Shown here: one piece after another, positions 21,909 through 33,000 of the stretch
How the letters are laid out: each line of letters opens with the position of its first letter
How positions within the stretch are numbered: position 1 is the stretch's first letter
Made by a program: the position numbers and the translations under genes
Assembly (NCBI GenBank): GCA_000697475.1
Contig: JNEU01001108.1
Span: 92,167-156,166, forward strand
Direction: 5' to 3'
Length of the DNA stretch: 64,000 nt
Source of the DNA: Lichtheimia corymbifera B2541
Lineage: Eukaryota; Mucoromycota; Mucoromycetes; Mucorales; Lichtheimiaceae
The notes under the pieces: model-generated
Database searches by the model: none
What the model was told of the DNA's origin: nothing
The model's input: the letters and a program-made list of their open reading frames with translations, nothing else

Positions 21909-24900
21909 ATGTCAAATACATTGATACACCCACGACTCTACGACACTCACGACAATCGCAACGCTGCACTTGACTTTATTAATACAACATGTGGACTCCA
22001 ACTGCAATCAGACAATCTCTTTGCTCAACTCCAAGACGGCATCGTGCTTTGCAAGTAGGGTCATCTTATGCGACTGTTGGTGGAGACACGACAACTGACA
22101 TGCATACACCTATTATCATTATCATTATAGCCTGATCAATGCCCTGAAACCTGGGGCCATACCCAGCATTGGTACTCACCATAGTGCATTCGTCAAGGCA
22201 AGTATCACCTTTCTCTCTCTCAGCGTGCGAATTCAATGCCAACAACCAGGAACAAGAGAAGGAAAAAAAGGGGACAAGAGGGGAAGAGAGATATGTGCTA
22301 AAGAAGGGAGAACATCCTCTTGTTGGAAAGGAGGAGGGGTTGGATGGAGGCAAAAGAAGCATATCTTGAGACAAGGAATGAAGGCTAACAAGTGTCTACT
22401 TGTATATAGATGGCCAATATCAGTTTGTTTCTTAAAGGGGCACGCGAGGTAAGCATCCATCTAGAAAGGAATGTTTTATGGTATATTAACTTGATCACTT
22501 CTTCCTCTTCTTCCATCACCCTTTCCTTTCCTTTAGCTTGGTGTACCATCATCCGATCTCTTTCAACCTGTCGATCTATACGAAGCCAGAAACATGGGAG
22601 CTGTATGTATACCAATCATTGCTTTATTAATTACAATTGAACTCATATCACTATTATTATTATTATTGTAGGTTGTCAACACCATTCTTACACTTGCTCG
22701 TATGAGTTCACGAAAGAAACGGCAATACAATAGCACACGGAAGCACCATACAGAACGCGATCGATCATCCGCACGCCGTACATCAATTTCTCGTCTATTC
22801 AAAAACGCTGAACGTGGAGGAACAGCTCCTATCAGAAAGCAATTTGATTCCCTGCCCAACAAATACCGTGATGAATCTTCTCGTCATCGTCATGTCAAAG
22901 CTATCTTTGGTCAAGCATCCCAAGTGACAGATGATACACCGCCTACGACATTATCCGTGGTGGATACCAATCGTATTACCGAAAAGGCCGAGGCATTACG
23001 TAGAACGTATCGATCCAATTTACGTCCCACATTGGATAGTGGCTACAGCACAATGGCCACTCGCAGTGGTGATGTGCAAGGAGTTACTCGACGACGACGC
23101 CGCCGCCGACGTAGCAGTGGTAGCTGCAGCAGCATGGATTACAATAGCAGCACGAGTGAAGGGGTTATCTCCACCACGGACACAGACACGGACACAGCAG
23201 ATGAGGAGGACAAGGAGGGGGTGGTCTTTACACAAAAGGAGCAACAACGAGCATCTTCAACCTCTACAGCAAGTAGCAGTACTCGACCCGAGTCTCCTGC
23301 TGCTGGTGCTGATGGTTGTCAACAACATGACATGATGGGAGATGATCATTTATTTCTATGCGTATCATCAGATCATGAACCTTATCCTCGATCATCACTC
23401 TCAACACCTTGTTATGCAGAAAGCCGTCGCCCTCTTCTTACACCATCTCCAACTCCTGATCACCATCATCAACATCATCTTGAATCCAAAAGCAGCGATG
23501 ATCTCAAAGAGGAGAATAATCGATCAGCTTGCTCAAAGGAGTCTTCCATGATTGCCATGAAACAAGATAAAGACAACACAACTACGTATTTTGTAAGTTG
23601 CAGAAAATGACATGTCTTTATAGTTGCTTATTCCATATCTCATAGCAACTTGGCAATTGCATCGGCAAAGGACAATTTGGTGCTGTCTATCGGTATGTGT
23701 GTGTGCGTTTGCTTATATGTATCCCTTTACTTATATCGCATTCCTTAGAGCATTGAACGTTCAAACCGGTGAAATCGTAGCCATCAAACGGATTCGTATT
23801 GAAGATATTCAAGTGGATAGCGAGATCATGGCAAGTAGACATTAGACCACAATGATGGGGGAAAGTAGAGATGATATTAACTTTATTTCTTATAATAGCA
23901 AGAGGTTGAGCTTCTCAAGGATATGGATAATGCCAACATTGTTCGATATCTTGGTTCTGTTCGAGATGATACATATCTTAACATTGTCCTGGAGTATGTA
24001 TAAGGGAGGGAGTACGATGCTTGGAATGAGGAGATTAACTATAAACCCATTAGATATGTGGAGAATGGCTCCCTCCTTTCAACACTCAAGGCATTTGGTA
24101 AATTTCCAGAGGCACTTGTCGCATCGTATACCCAAAAAATCCTTTCCGGTCTTGCTTATTTACACGAGCACGAGGTAAGTAATGTAAGGGGGGGTGTATA
24201 TGTGTGTGATTGATATGTCTAACCTAATTTGTATCAGGTGGTTCATTGTGACCTTAAGGCTGCCAACATTCTTTCTACAAAGACAGGCGATGTCAAGCTG
24301 ACGGATTTTGGTGTGTCATTGAATCTACGGATGATGCAAGATGAATTAGGCGCACCAGCAGGAACTCCCAATTGGATGGCACCTGAAGTAATAGAGCTTA
24401 AGGGTGCTTCTACAAAGTCAGACATTTGGTCGCTCGGTTGTACCATCATTGAACTCCTTACGGGCCGACCACCTTACGCGGGAATGATTGCCATGTCAGC
24501 TTTATATCATATTGTCGAAGATGATCATCCACCTGTTCCAGAAAATGCGTCAGAGGTAAGTTATAGAACAGACGGGTGGCTGGTTGGATGGATGAGTACT
24601 TATGTCAACCAATGTAGACCCTTCAAGATTTGTTGTATGCTTGTTTCCAAAAAGATCCATCGCAACGACCCACAGCAAAGGAGTTAATGCAGCATCCATG
24701 GATATCATCTGCACTCGCTACTACTCCCGATCAACAACAACAACAAGAACAGCAACAACAATCCAATCAAGCCTTGGAAGATGATTACAATGTCGAGGTG
24801 GATACTCTTGAAAGAGCAGCTCAAGTGGACCCACACCTTGAAGACGATGACGATGATTTGGCTATGATCTACCAATACATGCGAACTAATCCCACCATGG

Positions 24901-25375
24901 ATTCTCAACGTGTGGCAGCAAGCAATATCCGCAAAAAGCAATTCATTGAGCATCAATTTGTCAAGACCATGTTTGGTAAAGGTAATAACGACCATGCTCT
25001 TTATTTGCAATTAGATGGCTAATATCCCTTCTATAGCTGTTACTTGTAAGGTTTGCATGGTTACGGTCAAACGACATGCTTATTTTTGTGAAGGTATGTA
25101 AAAGAACGATGAGCGTATCCATGATACGAGAGTACTCACAATTGCATGTTTAATAGCTTGCGCTTTGATTTGTCATGACAAATGTCGCCATAAAGCCGCT
25201 TCTTGCCGACCGATATATCCCACCATCATAGCCAAGGTACTTTTTGGGGCTCTCAGATATTCTGCCGACCTTTGATTGACATTTCGTTTTCTAGAACACC
25301 TCTCAACACCGTGATTCATATCCACCTCGTGCACACAACAAGCTGCAAAAGATGTTGGCGTCTTTGTATCTGTGA
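21909..25375 (+). CDS. CH domain - Ser/Thr kinase - C1 domain protein (Cdc7/SepH/Cdc15-like)
   Basis: 827 aa from 14 exons: 21909-22054, 22131-22197, 22410-22448, 22537-22602, 22672-23592, 23646-23692, 23749-23830, 23899-23993, 24054-24174, 24238-24555, 24618-24981, 25037-25093, 25157-25236, 25295-25375. Residues 1-120 are a calponin-homology (actin-binding type) domain ([49 protein letters not shown]). Residues 125-410 are a basic, Ser-rich disordered linker with an Arg run. Kinase 414-665: [24 protein letters not shown] (non-RD), [30 protein letters not shown]; this is closest in style to septation-initiation/mitotic-exit kinases. A Q-rich spacer follows, then a C1 zinc motif H746-x12-C-x2-C-x10-C-x2-C-x4-H-x2-C-x6-C. 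Introns 2 and 7 use GC-AG boundaries. Likely links actin or septum to a kinase cascade; inferred. Confidence 0.87.
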
Positions 25376-25858
25376 TACTTGCATTCCTTTGTTCGAACAT
25401 ACCATCTACACCCGTATATACACCTCCCACACACACACATGCATACTTTCATTGGCAACAATTCTAGTCGCAGGCGACTATATCCTTCTTCCTGCAGCAG
25501 CAAAGGCAGCAACAACAGCAACGCTTTTATAGAGCATATCTAACCTTTCCTTTACTACTTCAAGATACTACTACTACTACTACTACACCTACCACTACTA
25601 CAACAACAACCTTGTATTATAGCCCAACCCTTTTTATATATTATATATTGTACATGAATCAACCTTTAAGAAAAAAGAAAAAGCCATTATCCCAATACAA
25701 TCCATCCTCCCATTTGTGTATGTGTCATTGAAGAATAGAATGAAGTAATTATTAGATATTGAATAACATGAGAGAACAAGGGTCTTTACAGAAAACGAAT
25801 GCTATTGGTTTACTCGGCACTTTTACTCTTCTAATGCGGGAATAATATGTGTGTGCGT
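25376..25858. other. Convergent 3' regions
   Basis: Contains ACTACTACTACTACTACTAC and CAACAACAAC runs near 25568-25612 and poly-A-signal-like AT-rich sequence. No gene. Confidence 0.5.
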
Positions 25859-26698
25859 TTAGAAGAGAGCAAGAGCAGCGGCACCGGCAGCGACACCAAG
25901 AGCAGCATTGACCTTGAAGGAAGAACCAGCGCTTTCATCGCTCTCAGCAGCATCAGAAGAAGCAGCAGCGGAAGAGGAGGCATCAGCAGAGCCAGAAGCA
26001 CCAGCAGAGGTAGGCTTAGCAGACGAAGAGGAGCCAGCAGAGCCAGAGGCAGCAGCGGAACCAGAAGCAGAAGCAGAGCCAGAGGCAGCAGCAGAGCCAG
26101 AGGCAGATGAAGAGCCAGAGGCAGCAGCAGAAGAACCAGAGGCAGCAGCAGAGCCAGATGCGGAAGGAGCATCAGAGCTGGTAGAGTTGCTGCTACCGCT
26201 ACCGCTACCGCTACCGCTATCACCACCAGCGGTGATTTCAAAGAAAGGAGAGTATTGTTGGCCTTGGTCAGTGGTCACTTGGACAGCATCTATGACAACA
26301 AATTAATCCATCTTGTTCATGTACCATGGCTATCATATTACTTACAGTCGTTGCTAGGCTTGGTGTCACTTTGAATGGTCCACTCGTACTTGCCCTCACT
26401 GGCATCAATTTGATCGGAAGAGATGGTGTAGAGAGTGTTGAGGTTGTTGGCATCACCTTGACGCAACACAATGCCAGTAACAGTCTTAGCACCATCAACG
26501 TTCCAGGTGATGGTTTGCTTGGAACCAGCGGGCCACTTGGCCTAAATTATACACATATACGTGTGAGCGATACAATGATAAATGCAATTGAACTCAATTG
26601 ATACATACACCAAGGGTGGGGTTGATGACGGAAATGCCTTGAGCAGAGACAGCGGCAACAAAGGCGGCAACAGCAGCGAGAGAAAGGGCGAACTTCAT
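25859..26698 (-). CDS. Secreted Kre9/Knh1-like, Ser/Ala-rich GPI-anchored cell-wall protein
   Basis: 238 aa, exons 26698-26609, 26541-26346, 26289-25859. Signal peptide at 1-19 (MKFALSLAAVAAFVAAVSA, cleavage before Q). Residues 20-110 form the Ig-like Kre9/Knh1 N-terminal domain: ISVINPTLGAKWPAG, ITWNVDG, LYTISSDQIDASEG, YEWTIQSD, YSPFFEIT. A long low-complexity Ser/Ala/Gly tract follows (115-215) and probably serves as an O-mannosylated stalk. The C-terminus is hydrophobic (VNAALGVAAGAAALALF), as expected for GPI attachment, with a likely omega site in SDESAGSS. Family proteins are fungal surface or beta-glucan-related; the exact role is unknown. The GCN-type repeats (AGC/GCA) make the antisense strand open over the tract. 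Confidence 0.92.
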
Positions 26699-26760
26699 GT
26701 TTTTAAAAAGAATGGAATGGAAGAAAAGCGGTTATAAAAGTCATCAAGGTCGACTTTATT

Positions 26761-26770
26761 CTTTTATATA
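26761..26770 (-). promoter_or_regulatory. TATA box of the GPI-protein gene
   Basis: TATATAAAAG on the minus strand, 63 bases upstream of the start codon; spacing fits a short 5' leader. Sequence-based only. Confidence 0.55.
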
Positions 26771-28380
26771 CACAATCTCGGTCGCACCATTAACGTCGCA
26801 CAACTCACATCACACACATACAATGTATATACATTTGCCGATTTTCAACGGCGATCTCTTTACTTAAAGTGTAGCTGTCAACAAAACCATTTATATACAA
26901 ATATATATGCCATTGTGCTTCTTTTTTCCCCTTGTTGCTACGCTCATGCTAAATGGCGTAGCATATGCACTACACGACACCAAAGAATAAGGTGTTATTT
27001 AGAGCGATAGAAGCAAGGGTGCCACTGAGCTACACAAGAACGGTTAGCATCCATTCGTCTTTCTCTCCTGGATAAGCTGATGATGGTGGATTATATGCGA
27101 TATTGGGTTGCCTGATTGCAGGCTTAATTGGCGGCTGTTATTTTTAGTGTTGTGCAACGCGTCAAGCACCGAAAAGCAGTAAGATGGTTTTTTTACACGT
27201 GGTGCAGTGCCCAATCTGTCCCACCCTGTGTCATTTTTGCAACAGTGATCTACATGTGCAAATCCTTTCATGCCGTCGCCTGTGTGCGTGTGTATGTAAA
27301 TGTGGGTGTGGATTGTTGCGAATACATTTGCCTTCTTGGCCTTTGATTTTTTTAAGACGGAGTCATGGCCCCCAGTCCTTGGTATGTTTCAGTTGAGATC
27401 TCTTTGTCTCAAAAAGTGCCTGCAGGGTATCGGGGAGGCCTGGGAAAAGACTTTTCAATGCCATTGAACACTTTTTCACTCATTCATCCTTCATATTCAA
27501 TGCCGTATAATTTATCGCACTCATTCATCTGCATATAATCACCCTATCACTTATGGCAATCACGGGAGAAAACGATAAAAGTGATTTGTGTACGTGCATC
27601 ATTGTCGGCTTGTTCCCCGCTTAAGGTGTGGTTTGATGGCAGGAATCGCATCTCTGGGGCGTGAAATGAGTTTTCCTCTCACTCTCCGCAATCGATTGGC
27701 CCTAACGGTTCTAGGCAGTTTGTGTGTGGGTTACATGCATTTTATTTGCTCATCCTTGGATACCATGCAAAAAGAGGTCAAGTCTCATCTCTCTCTCCTC
27801 CTTTGTTTTGCTTTTACTCGAATTTCTATGGCACCACCACGACGCTCATTGTATAGAGTGGGTCATTGTGAACACGAGTACAAGGATACCATCATACCCT
27901 ATCAATTCCATTCTCTTGGCACTGGGGAACAATAAAGATGATAAGGTGGATAACTCAAGCGATTTGATCGTGCACGACTTTTTAAGATGACATGAAAAGA
28001 AATCAAAGAAGCATTCGTCGTCGATCACTTTAATTCATATGCAATTATACCAATACAGGCAAATTAGTGAGAAAAGGCTCTTTACCTGGTTTCGTTGTTT
28101 GAGCCGCACATAGATGGTACCATGTGCAAGATATATGTACAACATATACTTTGCATTATTTTTGTCTTTGATCACTTGAAAAGGATTACACTATGAACAT
28201 GAGCATTATAGCTACTCCAGCATCTTACATCTATAATGAGTGCCACTTGCCATTAAAACTCCACATCCCCGAGAGAGTGTGGGTGTGGGTGTGCGATGTG
28301 TGCCGGACCGGACCTCACCAAGGGCTTGTAGGGAACACAACCTTGTATTGTGAATCCATCCTCTTTCCTGATCATCACAA
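26771..28380. other. Intergenic region upstream of RPL35
   Basis: About 1.6 kb with no secure gene. A plus-strand frame from 27667 starts MSFPLTLRNRLALTVLG, has one hydrophobic segment and runs to MQKE at about 27776, next to a weak donor (gtcaag). Possible continuations after TATAG near 27858 read in different frames, so a small membrane-protein gene is possible but unproven. CATCCATCC runs occur near 28388-28420 inside the RPL35 intron. Confidence 0.4.
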
Positions 28381-29034
28381 ATGGTGAGCCATCCATCCAT
28401 TATGTAACCCATCCATCCACCATCATCGATATTTGCAAACGACATTTACAATGCGGATTTATTGATGTATGCTATTTTGAACGATATCATCGACACACAT
28501 TTTATATGCATCTAAAGCCGACAATGATGAATGGATGGATGGATGCGGATATTGCAGCCTTTCCCACTGTACAGGAAAAGACGTTGACATATCTTGATAG
28601 GCTGCTTTGAAGGCCCACGAGTTGCGTAATCAAAACAAGGCTGAGCTCCTCAAGACTCTTGAGGAACAAAAGCAAGAGCTCGCCTCTCTTCGTGTCCAAA
28701 AGGTTGCTGGTGGTTCTGCTGCCAAGCTCCACCAAATGTGGGTATAGGATATATATACATATATATTTGTTTTTTTCTGGAAGGACTTAGCAATATCTAT
28801 AGTGGTGTTGTGCGCAAGAACGTTGCTCGCACTTTGACCGTTATCAACCAAACCCAACGTGAGCAGCTTCGTCTCTTTTACCAAAAGAAAAAGTACGTCC
28901 CTCTCGATCTCCGTGTCAAGAAGACCCGTGCCATGCGCCGTGCTTTGACTCCTTATGAACGCAAGCTCAAGACTGTCAAGCAACAAAAGAAGGATGCCCA
29001 CTTTCCCCTTCGCAAATATGCTGTCAAGGCATAA
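28381..29034 (+). CDS. RPL35: 60S ribosomal protein L35 (uL29)
   Basis: 123 aa, the standard length. Exon 1 is only the ATG codon (28381-28383, followed by gtgagc); exons 2 and 3 are 28601-28737 and 28803-29034. This gives [18 protein letters not shown], then [49 protein letters not shown] and the invariant end PLRKYAVKA. An intron directly after the start codon is also known in yeast RPL35 genes. uL29 lies at the polypeptide exit tunnel and contributes to SRP docking. The 217-base first intron is longer than others in the window, as often seen in ribosomal protein genes. Confidence 0.96.
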
Positions 29035-29200
29035 ATTGTGAACGTTACACCAAAACCCAACGCCACTATTCAACCTCTTTACGCTTGTCATTCGATCCTT
29101 CACCTTTTACACAGCACTCCACAGAACGCACACATACACACCCATATTGCCACGCATATACGTTATATCAACATGTTGAATAAAACGGCCATGATGTCAT

Positions 29201-30798
29201 TTATTCACGCACCATATAACTTTGACTCCACCCATCGCTTTCAAGTGCATAAGATGTGAGATTGGTGTTTTTCTGGACTATGGAAGGATGGTAGTTGTAT
29301 TGACTAGCTACGGCGGCGTCATTATGTTGTCGATGTTGCTGTTGCTGTTGTTGATGCTGTTTAACCTTCCTCCTTTCATTCTTGATAGCGGCAGGATTGT
29401 CTTCGAGACCCAGGTTTTCTGCATTGGTACCAAGACGTGGGATCCGTACATAGGCATCTGTGCCATAGCCATCCATTGTCATGACTTGTAACTCGCCACC
29501 CCAATATTCGGCATAGACTCGACTCATTGGAAGACCCATGCCCACGTGCTCATGACCCAAGTCGGTAGCTTGCTTTGCTCTTTCTCGCATATCCATAGGC
29601 ATCTTTAGGATTCCTCGCTCCAAGTTACCCAAATGCTGTCGATTCTGATATGACCAAAGTTGTCCATAACGCTCAGATGTAATTCCACCGGCTTGATCAC
29701 TGATTCGAAAAAAGACGTCCTTTGCATTTGCGCTCACAGTCACCTCCACAGCGGGTATATTGCCTTCCGTATGTCGTTCAAGGGTATATCGTACTGCATT
29801 ACTGATCAATTCAAATAAGATGTATTCGAGATGTTCAGGAACCTAGTATCGCTGGTGTTAATATTACCCGCCTCTTCATCCAAATTCCTCATACTTACAT
29901 AAGCAAAGATGATCTCATTATCGTCTTGTTGCTGTTGCTGCATGTCATGTTGAAGAGCTTCATTATGAACATGGACGTGAATGTCGGGTGGTTGCCGGTC
30001 ATAGATTTGTTGGGCATGATTGCGGACAAGAGAGCTAGCACGTTGGACGACCTTGGATGCTGAACAACGAACGTAAATGATCCCAATATAGCCATCGTCT
30101 TCATTCACCCATCCATGCTCGTTCGCATCAGTGAGAGCGATATGTTGTTCTGCCAATGTGCGTCGAGAAATACGAGAGCGTAACATGCGATTCACAAAGC
30201 GGTCGAGATCTTGATGATTGTAACATGCTGCTGAACATTCACTGACACCACGTGCCAAACGAGGCACTACCAATTTGCCATCCTCCAATAAGTCCCGAAG
30301 CACCTGACAGAAATGCGTATTGTCCTCCAAATCCTGGATCACAGGCTGTTGTCTAATCTTTTCAAAGGCTCCCCAATAAAGTCGATATACGTATTCAATA
30401 TGCGGATTCGTTCCAACAAGGAAAGGAAGCTGTTGAAAGTCGCGGATTCGATGCGCAAGTCGTGTTAATAACTCGCTCCGTACCCAGTTGGCTGCTGTAA
30501 TGAGCCGCTCCGGAGTCATTTGTCGTCCAAAGAATATATATTGTCGTAATGTACTGGCATTCGCAGGTCGTCGAACATATTCCTCAAGCACTTTGTTCTG
30601 GTAGAAATGATAAGGCGAATCAGACTTGACCGAATCCAAAGACACTGCTCGTGGTAGCCCTTCACGTGAATTGTTAAACGTCATTGCGGCATGTCGACTA
30701 AGGTGTCGTCGTGGTAATGGGGTGCATTGTGACGCTATCTTGAGCTTTTTACACGGGAGAGAACGAGTGAAGGGTGATCTGGGGATAAGTCTGTGCAT
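29201..30798 (-). CDS. Mitochondrial PDK/BCKDK-family protein kinase
   Basis: 513 aa, two exons: 30798-29899 and 29842-29201. The family phosphorylates and inactivates pyruvate or branched-chain 2-oxoacid dehydrogenase E1 in the matrix; it is built like a histidine kinase but acts on serine. The N-terminus is basic and Ser/Leu/Arg-rich (MHRLIPRSPFTRSLPCKK), fitting import. The four-helix domain contains LRQYIFFGRQMTPERL and LPFLVGTNPHIEYVYRLYW. The ATPase part shows N-box ELISNAVRYT, G1 DQAGGI and G2 GMGLPMSR. A Gln-rich insert (DMQQQQQDD) precedes the ATPase domain, and a Gln/His-rich C-terminal extension follows RIPRLG. Which dehydrogenase is the target cannot be decided. Convergent with RPL35, 166 bases between stops. 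Confidence 0.9.
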
Positions 30799-31200
30799 AA
30801 TAAACGAAAGAGAAAGTGAAGAGAAGAGATGGCTGGGATGGAATGTTTTGTAACCAGAACAACAAACAGCCGACAACTGTGTGTGCGTGAGTGAGTGAGT
30901 GTGAGCGTATTCTTTATGGTCCTTGATACTCGAATGATACTTTGTCGTTATCCATGCTATTGATTGGTGCGAGACAAACACGATACGAGATGATGCACAT
31001 CAAAAGTGACCCCGATTCTCTTATCCGCTCGTCGTACAGTATTTGATTGGATGGACTCATTCTTGTCATCATGCGTTGTTCTCTCCCAGATAGAAGGGTA
31101 TACGTATAGAATGTATTCAAAATGATCCCTCAAGATATAATAATGTATATATGTATAATCACACGTCATTATCAATACAGCATACATTCTCTAATCTCTT
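30799..31200. other. Intergenic region (PDK promoter / ATG27 3' end)
   Basis: Contains GTGTGTGCGTGAGTGAGTGA-like repeats near 30880-30905, in the leader of the kinase gene. No gene. Confidence 0.45.
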
Positions 31201-32565
31201 TTAAACTGCAACGTATCCACCACTGCCTCGTCGATGGGACATGATCGTGTCAATCACATGCGAAATCAAGTCCTGTGACAGAAAAAGTTCCCGTTAGCCG
31301 AGTGCAAATAAAAGCCAACAATCATCTGCTTACCTTAATCAAATAGGGGAGATCAAGCCAGAAATCTAATAAAAAGACCATCGTCGTTACTAAGGAACAC
31401 TTTGCCTTATCCATACACCCAACCACTTACCACGATGAGGAATCAAATCCAATCCACGAGCATTGTACACCTTGTAATTGTAGACCGCACCACCAATAAA
31501 GTAGACACCCAACAAGACAAAGATGCTACCATTATACCATTAGCCTCCATCCTTCCACCCTGAAGAGTGCTACACTTACATTGTAAAGAAGATACCAAGA
31601 CCTGACATGCCTTCACTATCACCTTGTGCAGGAGTGTCCGGTTCCGATGGAGGTGGTTCCTCGCCCTTCTTGGCACTAGTAGTCCCGAGATGGATCAGGT
31701 CAATGTGTCCCTTGTTTGTGTATCCATGTATACCTACGCGCATGCATAAACGGTCTTCCAATTAAGCGACATGACATTGTTCTGATACGACACAAGGGTT
31801 GGAGGTTGAGGATCATCCTAAACACAACACCATCATATGAGTATCATATCACCTTGTATAAAAAAAAGGCCAGCCAATACTTACATTACGAGATTGGGAA
31901 GTATCGCACTCCAAAGTTAACTGAGCAGATTGTGCTGTTTCCTTTTCATCGTCGTTGCCTTTGTATTTGCCACCATTGAGTGTGAGGGAGAATTGAGCAC
32001 CACCTAACATAATAGTGGTTAGCATACCCATGATTCCTATCCCATCCTCCTTCCTACTTTGTGTCAAATCTTGATTGGTGTCTGTAGCCTTGAATTGTGG
32101 ATTCAGCTTATCCTTGCCACCAAAATCGCCAGCAACATTCTTGACTGTCATGACATCTGCATTATCATGCTTGACAAAGAACTCGCGATAACATACGTAC
32201 TAGGACCATACATGATGAGTATATGGATGTATCCTTCCATGTCCTACTTACTGCTCCCTTTTTGCAAAAGTCTTCTTCAGCGGTACCTTCAGGTCGTTCC
32301 ACAGCATCGCAAATATTGATCAGCACCTGTTTCGAAGTCATGGAAGGAGGATGGGTCTCATTTTGGACGATCGTGAAAGGCCTTGGACAGTTAGATGAGA
32401 GTATAGTTTTAGCGAGTGATAATAAAACACTTACTTGTTCAACTTTGAGAGATCAAGGCTATATTCAGTGTTGGGAATCTTGTATCCAGAGTTGCAATAA
32501 TCTTGAGCAGCAAAGACACCCATGGCTGCACCCATGGTCAGGGCAAGGCCGAGCTGGATCTTCAT
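31201..32565 (-). CDS. ATG27: Autophagy-related membrane protein Atg27
   Basis: 298-aa type I membrane protein, nine exons: 32565-32435, 32381-32252, 32199-32058, 32003-31885, 31817-31738, 31675-31580, 31525-31431, 31365-31334, 31272-31201. Signal peptide MKIQLGLALTMGAAMGVFA; a lumenal mannose-6-phosphate-receptor-like domain with paired cysteines (QDYCNSGYKI, INICDAVE, EDFCKKGA, YVCYREFF, LECDTS, VYACA); a Pro/Glu-rich stalk (EEPPPSEPDTPAQG); one TM helix (FTIIFVLLGVYFIGG); and a short cytosolic tail with YNARGLDLIPHRDFW, ending YVAV. The terminal YVAV matches the tyrosine (YxxO) sorting motif known at the C-terminus of yeast Atg27 (YSAV). Atg27 supports Atg9 vesicle traffic in autophagy. 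Confidence 0.93.
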
Positions 32566-33000
32566 ATTGGTGTATATAAGAGAATAAAAAGGAGAAGGAG
32601 GAGGAGGGAGTATCCGATACGCGGTTTGCGGTGCTCATGTATGTCTTGGCTGCTTCTCAACTTTTGACCCCATGGATGATGGCTTGTCATCAGGATGTCT
32701 GCTATTCGGCCAGGTTCATGAATCCATGTGCCCCTCTCATTCTTATGACAATCCCATATATCTGCTGACTATGTATGCACTTTGATTTGCCCATGGTCGG
32801 CATGGAAACACTGACGATATAATTACTTGCAATGCACGTGACAAATATTGACAAGTTGACTTGGCAGTGATTGTGTTATAAATTGCCAGGCTTGCATAAA
32901 TGACAATGAGCAATAATCACCACGTTGCTATATATCCGCCAAGGCAGATCATGGTGTATGACTTGCCTGTCATTTTTCATTTTATTGTCGGCTGTACATA
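32566..33000. other. ATG27 upstream region
   Basis: AG-rich leader (GGAGAAGGAGGAGGAGGGAG near 32592) followed by AT-rich DNA; no gene seen. Confidence 0.4.

Noticed and set aside
25831..26306. Leu/Pro-rich and Glu/Ala-rich frames overlapping the GPI-protein gene
   Set aside because: They are shadow frames of the (AGC/GCA)-rich Ser/Ala codon tract.
29034..29201. Antisense overlap of RPL35 and the kinase gene
   Set aside because: The two coding regions are convergent and do not overlap; only the 3' flanks face each other.
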